Shown piece by piece: positions 1 to 5,016 of a DNA stretch of 5,063 nucleotides; the first letter of the stretch is position 1; each line of letters starts with the position of its first letter. A model generated the notes under the pieces. The model did not search any database. It saw only the letters and a program-made list of their open reading frames with translations, and had not been told where the DNA came from. Position numbers and translations under genes: made by a program. Origin of the DNA: an uncultured Collinsella sp. (GTDB taxonomy: Bacteria > Actinomycetota > Coriobacteriia > Coriobacteriales > Coriobacteriaceae); NCBI GenBank assembly GCA_900553935.1, contig USFK01000123.1, forward strand, positions 1-5,063, read 5' to 3'.

Positions 1-10
1 GGTGAAGGGT

Positions 11-43
11 GAATGTTGAGTGTTGAATGTTGAGTGTTGAATG
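11..43. repeat. 14-bp tandem repeat, about 2.3 copies
   Basis: The unit GAATGTTGAGTGTT occurs at 11-24 and again without change at 25-38, followed by a partial third copy (GAATG, 39-43). T/G-rich short tandem repeats of this flavour are, in my recollection, common between genes in Bacteroides and Prevotella, which fits the Bacteroidales-type promoter further on. No coding function is seen. Confidence 0.8.
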
Positions 44-60
44 GGCTATATTCCACGATG

Positions 61-110
61 AAAAGGTGGCGTATAGACCCTTCATTTGTGGCATGGAATG
101 GCTACCTTTT
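61..110. repeat. Inverted repeat with 30-nt loop, non-coding
   Basis: AAAAGGTGGC (61-70) pairs with GCTACCTTTT (101-110) over ten positions, one of them a G-U pair in RNA. A second small hairpin follows: CGGGAA (124-129) with TTCCCG (138-143); ACGGGA (123-128) could pair instead with TCCCGT (153-158). These lie just upstream of the promoter at 163-193. They could be the end of an upstream transcript or a regulatory site, or be chance in AT-rich DNA. No T-run typical of an intrinsic terminator directly follows the longer stem. Confidence 0.35.
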
Positions 111-162
111 ATCTTTTAAAATACGGGAATCCAAATTTTCCCGAAACTTTTCTCCCGTTTTC

Positions 163-193
163 TTTGCACTTTCAAAATAAAAGCTTATCTTTG
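163..193 (+). promoter_or_regulatory. Bacteroidales-type promoter (TTTG-N19-TATCTTTG)
   Basis: The -33 element TTTG is at 163-166 and the -7 element TATCTTTG at 186-193, with exactly 19 bases between. This matches the published Bacteroides consensus TTTG / TAnnTTTG with about 19-21 bp spacing, used by the unusual primary sigma factor of Bacteroidota. Transcription would start near 198-201, about 30 nt before the ATG at 230. This kind of promoter is not expected in a high-GC Gram-positive genome and is the best single clue that the left end has a different origin from the rest of the window. Confidence 0.85.
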
Positions 194-229
194 CAACCAA
201 CAAGAAGTAGAACTTTAAAATGAATAAGT

Positions 230-349
230 ATGGCTTTAAAAATTAAAACTCGTGAAGAAGCAATTGCTGTATTACGAGATATGGTTAGACGTAAAAAAGA
301 AATGGAAGCAAAGGCTCAAATAGACTTTGCTAAAGCACGAGAGGCGTAC
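230..349 (+). pseudogene. Truncated start of a small Bacteroidales-like protein
   Basis: An ATG at 230 opens a frame that begins MALKIKTREEAIAVLRDMVR and runs as a charged, Lys/Arg/Glu-rich, probably helical segment of about 40 residues. Codons are AT-rich (TTA, AAA, ATT, GAA, AGA) and there is no Shine-Dalgarno site, as is usual in Bacteroidota; the promoter at 163-193 sits at the right distance. At about codon 37-40 the composition changes abruptly to GC-rich DNA and the natural C-terminus is lost. The frame stays open by chance and continues into the permease gene, giving a 488-codon chimeric reading frame that ends at 1696. I do not recognise the protein family. The end coordinate is approximate. 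Confidence 0.6.
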
Positions 350-352
350 CCG
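335..352. other. Composition junction: Bacteroidales-like to high-GC actinobacterial DNA
   Basis: Left of this point the sequence is AT-rich with Bacteroidota promoter and codon style; right of it the DNA is GC-rich with C/G-ending codons to the end of the window. The change takes place within about 15 bases (around GCACGAGAGGCGTACCCG). No transposase, integrase, terminal inverted repeat, target duplication or tRNA attachment site is visible at the boundary. A chimeric metagenome contig is the simplest reading; a real insertion or transfer boundary is the alternative. Confidence 0.7.
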
Positions 353-580
353 ACAACGCAGATAGTGAATCTGCCTGGACTTTGCTTCGAGCGTGGCGCG
401 ATTGCCCTCGTATGCGCAATCGGGATCGAGGTGCTGGCAATTAGCCTGCTTTGCGTTGCTGGAAAGAGCGGCTGCGCGTGCCCGATATCCCCGATTTGTC
501 TTGAGAGAGGTTCCTTCACTGCATCGAGAACGGCAACTCGTTCGAGCGCTTGTGCCTCCGCCGTTGCATACGTAAGAACG
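350..580. other. GC-rich stretch without an identifiable gene; possible decayed coding DNA
   Basis: No intact gene can be supported here. The frame running into the permease (positions 2 mod 3) has no stop and encodes a hydrophobic stretch around 395-465 (a possible membrane helix with two Cys). Its later part, about 500-565, is Ser/Ala/Thr/Arg-rich and looks like an out-of-frame reading. The neighbouring frame (1 mod 3) has strongly C/G-ending codons from about 448 to 580 and reads like protein on both sides of a TGA at 502-504; it also has a TAG at 442-444. This suggests the frameshifted or interrupted tail of an upstream gene. No convincing promoter for the transporter operon was found. 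Confidence 0.35.
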
Positions 581-1696
581 ATGGGGAAACTGCTCCTGCG
601 TTCTCCTACCCTCGCCGTATGCGCGATTGCAATGTCGACGACGATGCTGGCCCCGGCTCTGGTCGAGATGTTTCCTGACGCTGATAACGTTTCCGCTGTT
701 CGGTATAGGGATGGGGAGCTCCGTTCAATAGATCGGTATCTAGAGCAGAACGCTGCGAATATGGACGTCGAGGGCAAAGCGGCCCTGGAAGACATGCGGG
801 ATGCTCTTTCGGGTTTCGTGTACGCGCCTATGCCTGCGGAGGGGTTTCGAAGCCTTGCGACGTACGAGCGCGCTCGAGGTGAGCTGGGCGCGGCAGATGC
901 GACTCTCCTGCAATCGATTGGAATCGAGCCGGAGACTCCTTCTCGTGCGGAGGCGCGCGCCCTTCTGCTTGAGTCGATCGCGAGCTTGCCGGACCCCAAG
1001 GTTTACGAGTTAAGTACGAAGATGCCCCCATTAATCCTCCTTTCGTATCTCCAGGCAGCGCTTCCCTCCTTATTTTTGCTGTTGCCCGTGGTTGTCACAT
1101 CGCTCGCGTGCACCCACCTGCAGTGTCGTTCCCTTCTGGTTCTCCAGATCCCCGCAACAGCGCATGTGCGTTTTCTGACGGCTGTTGCGCTGGCTCTCCT
1201 GCTTGGCTTGGTGCTGCTTTTGGTGTCGATGGTTCCCGCTGTCGTTGTGTCCGTGATTAAGAACGGTGCGGGTGGATCGGAGTATCCCGTCGCTCTCATT
1301 CGGGCGGGAGCTTCGACAACGTCCATGGTGGGGGAGGCGGTGTTGTGCAGTATTCCGTTGCTGGTCATGGCATACGGCGTGATTTCCGTCGTCGCTGCGT
1401 TGACAGCAGCGATTAGCCGCAACCCCGTTGTCACCGGAATGGTTTGCGCGGTTCTCTTGGTGTTGGGTTCGTTGAGCGCTCATGTTGAAAGCGTGGGCAT
1501 GGGCGTCGCGCTGCTGGCTCCATTCGCCTCGTTTGATCCCGCTTCCCAGGTGGGGACGATTGGGTTCCTTGGGCGAGGGACGAACGCGATGCCTTTTGGA
1601 GAGGTCGTCGGCGCATCGGGCGCTCTGCTGGTGGTCTTGGGCGCCGTATCTCCGTTGATGGTGCGCCTGAGTGTTCCAAAGATCGAAAGGGGATGA
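581..1696 (+). CDS. ABC-2-type transporter permease (split half-transporter)
   Basis: This is an integral membrane subunit of an ABC exporter, 371 residues from the ATG at 581. One helix lies at about residues 8-29, followed by a large polar domain (about 31-148) predicted outside the membrane. Helices then follow near 150-178, 197-225, 246-278, 283-302 and 341-364, ending in a short basic tail. This one-loop-five layout fits ABC-2 permeases. The stretch KNGAGGSEYPVALI (about 227-240) matches LNGFGQIGYPIAFF in the fused transporter downstream, so the two permeases are paralogues. The stop overlaps an ATG of the ATPase region by four bases (ATGA), indicating translational coupling. The start is uncertain: the Shine-Dalgarno site before 581 is weak, and similarity to the fused paralogue (Y-V-R against Y-C-R) seems to begin at codon 569, upstream of any start codon. 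The frame is open back to 230, but the first 40 residues of that longer version are Bacteroidales-like. The substrate is unknown. Confidence 0.8.
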   Translation: MGKLLLRSPTLAVCAIAMSTTMLAPALVEMFPDADNVSAVRYRDGELRSIDRYLEQNAANMDVEGKAALEDMRDALSGFVYAPMPAEGFRSLATYERARGELGAADATLLQSIGIEPETPSRAEARALLLESIASLPDPKVYELSTKMPPLILLSYLQAALPSLFLLLPVVVTSLACTHLQCRSLLVLQIPATAHVRFLTAVALALLLGLVLLLVSMVPAVVVSVIKNGAGGSEYPVALIRAGASTTSMVGEAVLCSIPLLVMAYGVISVVAALTAAISRNPVVTGMVCAVLLVLGSLSAHVESVGMGVALLAPFASFDPASQVGTIGFLGRGTNAMPFGEVVGASGALLVVLGAVSPLMVRLSVPKIERG

Positions 1697-1701
1697 TCTC
1701 G

Positions 1702-2442
1702 ATGATTGACCTTCAAACGCTGACGATCTCTTATGGAAAGAAGGTGCTCGTAGATTCGGTGAACGCTGAGTTTGCCCCGGGTACGGTCTACGGTCTCGTC
1801 GCTCCGAACGGGCATGGAAAGACGACGTTGCTGCGTGCGATGGCAGGTTTGCCGGGTCCTCGCGTGGACGGGAGCATCGTTCTGGATGAGGTGCAGGGTA
1901 CGGGTGCGAGAGAGGTCCGTTCTATGATCTTCTATGCACCTGGTGAGGGGACGCTGCTGTATCCCGGATTGCGTGCGGAAGATCACCTCAAGATGGTTTG
2001 CGATATGTGGCCGCATGCTCGCGATATCGAAGAGATAGTGGAACAAACGCAGATAGGCGAGTTCGCGAAGATGAGGATCCGCACTCTGAGCCAGGGCATG
2101 AAGCAGCAGCTTACCCTGGCGATTGCGTATGCGACGGGCGCGCGGTACCTTCTATTAGATGAGCCCATGAACGCGCTCGACCCCAGCAGGGTGGACTTGC
2201 ATTCCGAGATTCTCAGGAAGCTGGCCGATTCTGGTACGTGCATCATCATGTCATCCCACATCTTGGATTCGGTCGATAGGCTGTGCGATGAGATTCTGTT
2301 TTTGAAGGATGGGAGGCTCATTAGAAGCATTCCGCAAGATGATGCTGCGCCGAAGTCTCCTGGATCCCATTTCGCAAAGCCTGCCGGACGCGCCGAGGGT
2401 GCGCTAAGCACGTATCGGCGACTCTACGAAAAGGGCGGGTAG
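1702..2442 (+). CDS. ABC transporter ATP-binding protein
   Basis: This is the cytoplasmic ATPase that should power the permease encoded just upstream. In the 246-residue form the motifs are Walker A APNGHGKTT (34-42), signature LSQGM (129-133), Walker B YLLLDEP (149-155), D-loop LD (159-160) and switch His186 in SSHILD. Lys40, Asp153 and Glu154 are present, so it should hydrolyse ATP. Two departures are visible: the first Gly of Walker A is Ala, and the usual Q-loop glutamine is absent (FYAPGEG, about 77-83). Both are shared in kind with the fused transporter. I prefer ATG 1702 because AAAGGGG (1686-1692) is nine bases upstream, whereas ATG 1693, which overlaps the permease stop, has that site almost touching it. 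The 1693 start would add only MIS. The C-terminal extension (about 205-246) is polar and ends in a short helix-like LSTYRRLYEK, as in many ABC-2-linked ATPases. Confidence 0.92.
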   Translation: MIDLQTLTISYGKKVLVDSVNAEFAPGTVYGLVAPNGHGKTTLLRAMAGLPGPRVDGSIVLDEVQGTGAREVRSMIFYAPGEGTLLYPGLRAEDHLKMVCDMWPHARDIEEIVEQTQIGEFAKMRIRTLSQGMKQQLTLAIAYATGARYLLLDEPMNALDPSRVDLHSEILRKLADSGTCIIMSSHILDSVDRLCDEILFLKDGRLIRSIPQDDAAPKSPGSHFAKPAGRAEGALSTYRRLYEKGG

Positions 2443-2444
2443 AA

Positions 2445-2576
2445 ATGCAAGTTAAAAATCTATGTGGCCAATGTGATACCGTTGAACCCGCGTATCGATA
2501 CCGCTCAGCCATTCGCCTCGCCCCCGTCGCACGTATCTTCATCCGGTCTGTTACTTTTAATCTAACGATTCTTTGA
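2445..2576 (+). CDS. Possible 43-residue cationic peptide, unrecognised
   Basis: An ATG two bases after the ATPase stop opens a 43-codon frame ending at TGA 2574-2576, filling nearly all of the 153-base gap between the two transporter genes. The G-rich AAAAGGGCGGG (2429-2439) could serve as a Shine-Dalgarno site. The product starts MQVKNLCGQCDTVEPAYRYR and ends in a hydrophobic, Arg-containing tail; Arg/Lys outnumber Asp/Glu by roughly seven to two, and there are two Cys at residues 7 and 10. There is no double-glycine leader, no clear signal peptide and no family I recognise. A peptide gene inside an exporter operon could be an exported peptide, an immunity peptide or a small transporter subunit. 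Equally, it may be a chance open frame in an intergenic gap, as codon use is mixed (C-ending only in the middle). Confidence 0.3.
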   Translation: MQVKNLCGQCDTVEPAYRYRSAIRLAPVARIFIRSVTFNLTIL

Positions 2577-2595
2577 GGAACGTAGGTGCTTCCAA

Positions 2596-4404
2596 ATGTA
2601 CTGTCGACTTCTTCTCAAACTGATCCTAAGAGACAAGGCCGCATGGATTTGTACGCTCGTTCTCGCTGCAGCCTTTTCCGTCCCCATTGCGTTCAATTCA
2701 CCCATCTACGGGCCCTTCTTTATGAAGCAGGGCATGCAGGGCTTTGTCGACGCATTCAATACGCGCGCGCCCCAGGCCAGCGGCACAGACCTATCGCCAG
2801 AGCAGCAAGCTGACGCGGAGCTTGCAAGATACGCGAACGCCGCCCTTGCCGCTCAAACCGACGCCGCCTTTCTCGATTCTGCCGAGAGCTACTACGCGCT
2901 CATGGACGAAGGCTTCCAATCCGGATCCATCGTGGGAGACCGAGAGACCAATGACGCGGCACTCGCATATTGCCGTGCCCTGAGCAGCTCCGGCATCACG
3001 GATATCCCGGCCTCCGCAAACGACCTGCCATTCCTTTCCTTCCTGCCTTACGCCATTGCCGCGGCGCCGTCTTTCCTTCCCTTCATCCCCTTCCTTCTCT
3101 CGTCGATACTCCTGCTCGGGGCCACAAGGCCTGCGACCCTGGCGGCGAAGGCGCCCGCGCCCAAATTCCGGCGCCTTATCCAGATCGTGTTTTCGATAAT
3201 CGCCGCGGGGACCGCGATGCTCCTCGCCGGCCTCGTACCCGGGGGCATTTACGCCTTGGCCCTAAACGGCTTCGGGCAAATTGGGTACCCGATCGCCTTC
3301 TTCCATGACGGCGCGCTTGCCACCACGACCGCGGGAAACGTCTTCACGACCCTGCTTCTCGCGCTGCTTGCGGGCGGAACCTTGATATCCGTTTGCTCCG
3401 CCGTCCTATCGACCGCAACGAGGCGCGTCCTCGCGGGCCCCCTTACCTCAGCGCTGCTTGTCGCGGCCCCGGCATTCCCGTTGCTGTCCGATTCGGCACT
3501 AGGGCATAACGCCGCGCTCGGGCTCCTGCCGCTGGCCGTGTTCTCGCCTATCGAGGCCACGGGCTACGTAGGATGCTTCCCGACAGAATTCATTGGCTCC
3601 GGTTCAGGCAGCGCATCGATGCTTGCCGTGGCCCTGGCATACGTCGCGGTCTTTTTTACGGTCGGCGCCGTTGCGGCACGTTCGCCCAAACAGCCTGGAC
3701 CCGCGAAAAAGCGCCATGGGCTCGAGCTTCTGGACGCGAGCGTGGGATACGGGAGCACGACGATACTTTCAATCGGGTCGCTTTTCCTGAGCCCGGGAAC
3801 GGCGGCGGGCCTCGTTGCTCCCAACGGCTCGGGGAAAACCACCCTTCTAGAAGCGCTGTCGGGCCAATTTCCCACCCGCATCCGCTCGGGAAGCCTGGCG
3901 GCAGACGGAATCAGCCAACGTCGATCAGCCGAATTTGCAGAACTCGTCTACCTGAGCTCTTCGGGCAGCGCGGATCTCTACCCCACGCTATCGGCCATCG
4001 AGCACCTTGCTTTCGTTAGGGAGGCGTGGAAATCGGCCGCCGACATCGACTCGCTCTGCGACTCCCTCGGAATCTCCCCATATCTCGACAAGCCGACCCG
4101 TAAACTCTCGACAGGAATGAAGCAGCAGGTAAAGCTTGCCATGGCGATAGCGACCGGTTGCCCGTACCTCATCCTCGATGAACCGCTGAACGGCCTCGAT
4201 CCGGGAAAGCGGAAAACCTCCTGCGACGCGATGCGCAGCGAGGTGGCGCGGGGACGCAGCGTGCTCATTTCAAGCCATCTACTCGACGACCTGGCAGACC
4301 TCACCAACTCGTTCTACTTCATCGAGGCCGGCACGCTCGTGGAAAAGATCAAGTCGTCCTCGCAGACGCTCAAGCAGGAATACCTCGATACATACGAGAG
4401 ATGA
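2596..4404 (+). CDS. Fused ABC-2 permease/ATPase, single-chain half-transporter
   Basis: This 602-residue protein joins a permease and an ATPase in one chain. The permease part (about 1-362) has a helix near 16-38, a large outside domain (about 40-148), and helices near 151-177, 194-222, 246-272, 282-318 and 340-361. A basic Pro-rich linker (362-374) leads to the ATPase (375-602). Motifs are Walker A APNGSGKTT (408-416, Lys414), signature LSTGM (504-508), Walker B YLILDEP (524-530), D-loop LD (534-535) and switch His561. As in the separate ATPase upstream, Walker A starts with Ala and there is no Q-loop Gln (YLSSSGS, 452-458). The ATG at 2596 has TAGGTG (2583-2588) seven bases upstream. Domain order equals the gene order of the split pair, so it probably arose by loss of a stop codon after duplication. 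Codons are more C/G-ending than in the split pair. It probably pairs with the split proteins in one exporter; a homodimer is possible. The substrate is unknown. Confidence 0.9.
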   Translation: MYCRLLLKLILRDKAAWICTLVLAAAFSVPIAFNSPIYGPFFMKQGMQGFVDAFNTRAPQASGTDLSPEQQADAELARYANAALAAQTDAAFLDSAESYYALMDEGFQSGSIVGDRETNDAALAYCRALSSSGITDIPASANDLPFLSFLPYAIAAAPSFLPFIPFLLSSILLLGATRPATLAAKAPAPKFRRLIQIVFSIIAAGTAMLLAGLVPGGIYALALNGFGQIGYPIAFFHDGALATTTAGNVFTTLLLALLAGGTLISVCSAVLSTATRRVLAGPLTSALLVAAPAFPLLSDSALGHNAALGLLPLAVFSPIEATGYVGCFPTEFIGSGSGSASMLAVALAYVAVFFTVGAVAARSPKQPGPAKKRHGLELLDASVGYGSTTILSIGSLFLSPGTAAGLVAPNGSGKTTLLEALSGQFPTRIRSGSLAADGISQRRSAEFAELVYLSSSGSADLYPTLSAIEHLAFVREAWKSAADIDSLCDSLGISPYLDKPTRKLSTGMKQQVKLAMAIATGCPYLILDEPLNGLDPGKRKTSCDAMRSEVARGRSVLISSHLLDDLADLTNSFYFIEAGTLVEKIKSSSQTLKQEYLDTYER

Positions 4405-4422
4405 ATGTGGGGGAGTGTTCGG

Positions 4423-4554
4423 ATGAAGTTGATATTTAAGGTCCAGCTCGTGTTGTGCCGAAAAGACCGTGAACCTTTTGTGGGACGCTCGGCGCCGTGG
4501 TACCATAGCCGAGTTTGTTGTCTTGGTCGGAAACCAAGACGCCTTATGCGCTGA
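4423..4554 (+). pseudogene. Short remnant resembling an ABC permease N-terminus
   Basis: Nineteen bases after the fused transporter's stop, an ATG with a strong Shine-Dalgarno site (GGGGGAG, 4409-4415, spacer of seven) opens a 43-codon frame ending at TGA 4552-4554. Its first residues, MKLIFKVQLVLCRKDREPF, have the look of an ABC-2 permease N-terminus (compare MYCRLLLKLILRDKAAW of the fused protein). After about codon 19 the frame runs into the rpmE promoter and leader and turns into a Cys/Arg-rich sequence that looks non-coding. I read it as the 5' end of a third permease gene whose remainder was deleted. It could instead be a real short peptide gene or chance. Confidence 0.35.
4478..4506 (+). 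promoter_or_regulatory. Predicted sigma-70-type promoter of rpmE
   Basis: A -35-like TTGTGG (4478-4483) and a -10-like TACCAT (4501-4506) are separated by 17 bases, and TGG directly before the -10 gives an extended -10 (TGn). Transcription would begin near 4512-4514, just before the leader hairpins. CTCGGC (4488-4493) and GCCGAG (4508-4513) form a perfect inverted repeat across the -10 box, a possible operator. No terminator is seen between the fused transporter gene and this promoter, so some read-through from the transporter operon is possible. Confidence 0.6.
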
Positions 4555-4590
4555 TCGGTAACCAGCGCCTGACCAATAAGGAGTCCTACC
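4513..4590 (+). promoter_or_regulatory. Structured rpmE leader, candidate L31 autoregulatory element
   Basis: Hairpin I is a perfect 8-bp stem (GTCTTGGT 4520-4527 with ACCAAGAC 4533-4540) capped by CGGAA. Hairpin II has a lower helix CCTTAT (4542-4547) with ATAAGG (4576-4581) and an upper helix GCGCTG (4548-4553) with CAGCGC (4563-4568), leaving CTGACCA unpaired on the 3' side. The lower helix covers the first four bases of the Shine-Dalgarno site AAGGAG (4578-4583), so folding should reduce translation. TTGGTCGG (4523-4530) can also pair with CCTGACCAA (from 4569 to 4576, with one G-U), which competes with both hairpins. Leaders of L31 genes in several bacterial groups, including Coriobacteria, have been described as RNA motifs; whether this one matches was not tested. 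Confidence 0.6.
4578..4583 (+). promoter_or_regulatory. Shine-Dalgarno site of rpmE
   Basis: AAGGAG lies seven bases before the ATG at 4591, a near-ideal site that fixes the start. Its first four bases can be paired by the leader helix described for 4542-4581, which makes it the likely control point of rpmE translation. Confidence 0.85.
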
Positions 4591-5016
4591 ATGAAGCAGG
4601 GTATCCATCCCCAGTATGTCGAGTGCACGGTGACGTGCTCCTGCGGCAACACCTTCAAGACGCACGCTACCGTGTCCGAGATGAAGGTCGAGCTTTGCAA
4701 CGAGTGCCACCCGTTCTACACCGGCCAGCAGAAGTTCGTCGACACCGGTGGACGCGTCCAGCGCTTCGCCGACAAGTTCGGTGGCGCCGCTGCCGCCCAG
4801 CTCAAGAAGGCTGAGGAGGCCAAGGCTGCCAAGGCCGCCAAGGCTGCTGAGGCCGAGGCTGCTCGCAAGGCCGCCGCTGAGGCTAAGGCTGCCGAGAAGG
4901 CTAAGCGTGCTGCTAAGTTCGCCGAGGAGGCTGCCAAGCAGGCCGCCGAGGCTCCTGCAGAGGCTCCCGTCGAGGAGGCCGCTGCAGAGGCCGAGACCAC
5001 CGAGGCTGCTGAGTAA
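4591..5016 (+). CDS. rpmE: 50S ribosomal protein L31 with long Ala/Lys/Glu tail
   Basis: Residues 1-65 are a standard zinc-binding L31: the start MKQGIHPQYVEC, the motif C16-S-C18-G, then C36-N-E-C39-HPFYTG, and GGRVQRF (53-59). The four cysteines at 16, 18, 36 and 39 should hold one zinc ion, which marks the zinc-containing (C+) form rather than the zinc-free paralogue. L31 sits at the central protuberance of the 50S subunit and bridges to the 30S head. The usual length is about 65-90 residues; this one has 141. The extra 76 residues are almost only Ala, Lys, Glu and Arg with a few Pro and Thr: basic at first (about 69-115), acidic at the end (about 116-141), and probably a long helix or disordered. 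The gene has its own promoter and leader and seems independent of the transporter genes. The next gene downstream lies outside the window. Confidence 0.97.
   Translation: MKQGIHPQYVECTVTCSCGNTFKTHATVSEMKVELCNECHPFYTGQQKFVDTGGRVQRFADKFGGAAAAQLKKAEEAKAAKAAKAAEAEAARKAAAEAKAAEKAKRAAKFAEEAAKQAAEAPAEAPVEEAAAEAETTEAAE

Noticed and set aside
11..43. Tandem repeat considered as a CRISPR array.
   Set aside because: The unit is 14 bp with no spacers between copies and no cas genes nearby; it is a simple tandem repeat.
316..999. Open minus-strand frame of 227 codons opposite the start of the permease.
   Set aside because: It crosses the foreign-DNA junction, has no recognisable domain or ribosome site, and lies opposite the permease's first helix and outside domain, which fit the paralogue.
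1693..1701. ATG at 1693 as the ATPase start.
   Set aside because: The AAAGGGG site ends directly before it, leaving no spacer; ATG 1702 has a nine-base spacer and the expected N-terminus. The difference is only three residues and either is possible.
1480..2046. Minus-strand open frame of 188 codons across the permease/ATPase overlap.
   Set aside because: It is the shadow of two well-supported plus-strand genes and is His/Arg/Thr-rich without any domain.
2443..2595. Possible internal promoter or terminator between the ATPase and the fused transporter (for example TTTAAT near 2556).
   Set aside because: No matching -35 at the right distance and no stable stem with a T-run; the gap is better explained by the small frame or as plain spacer.
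4401..4439. ATG overlapping the fused transporter stop in ATGA style, opening a 12-codon frame.
   Set aside because: Too short to mean anything, and the ATG at 4423 has the better-placed Shine-Dalgarno site.
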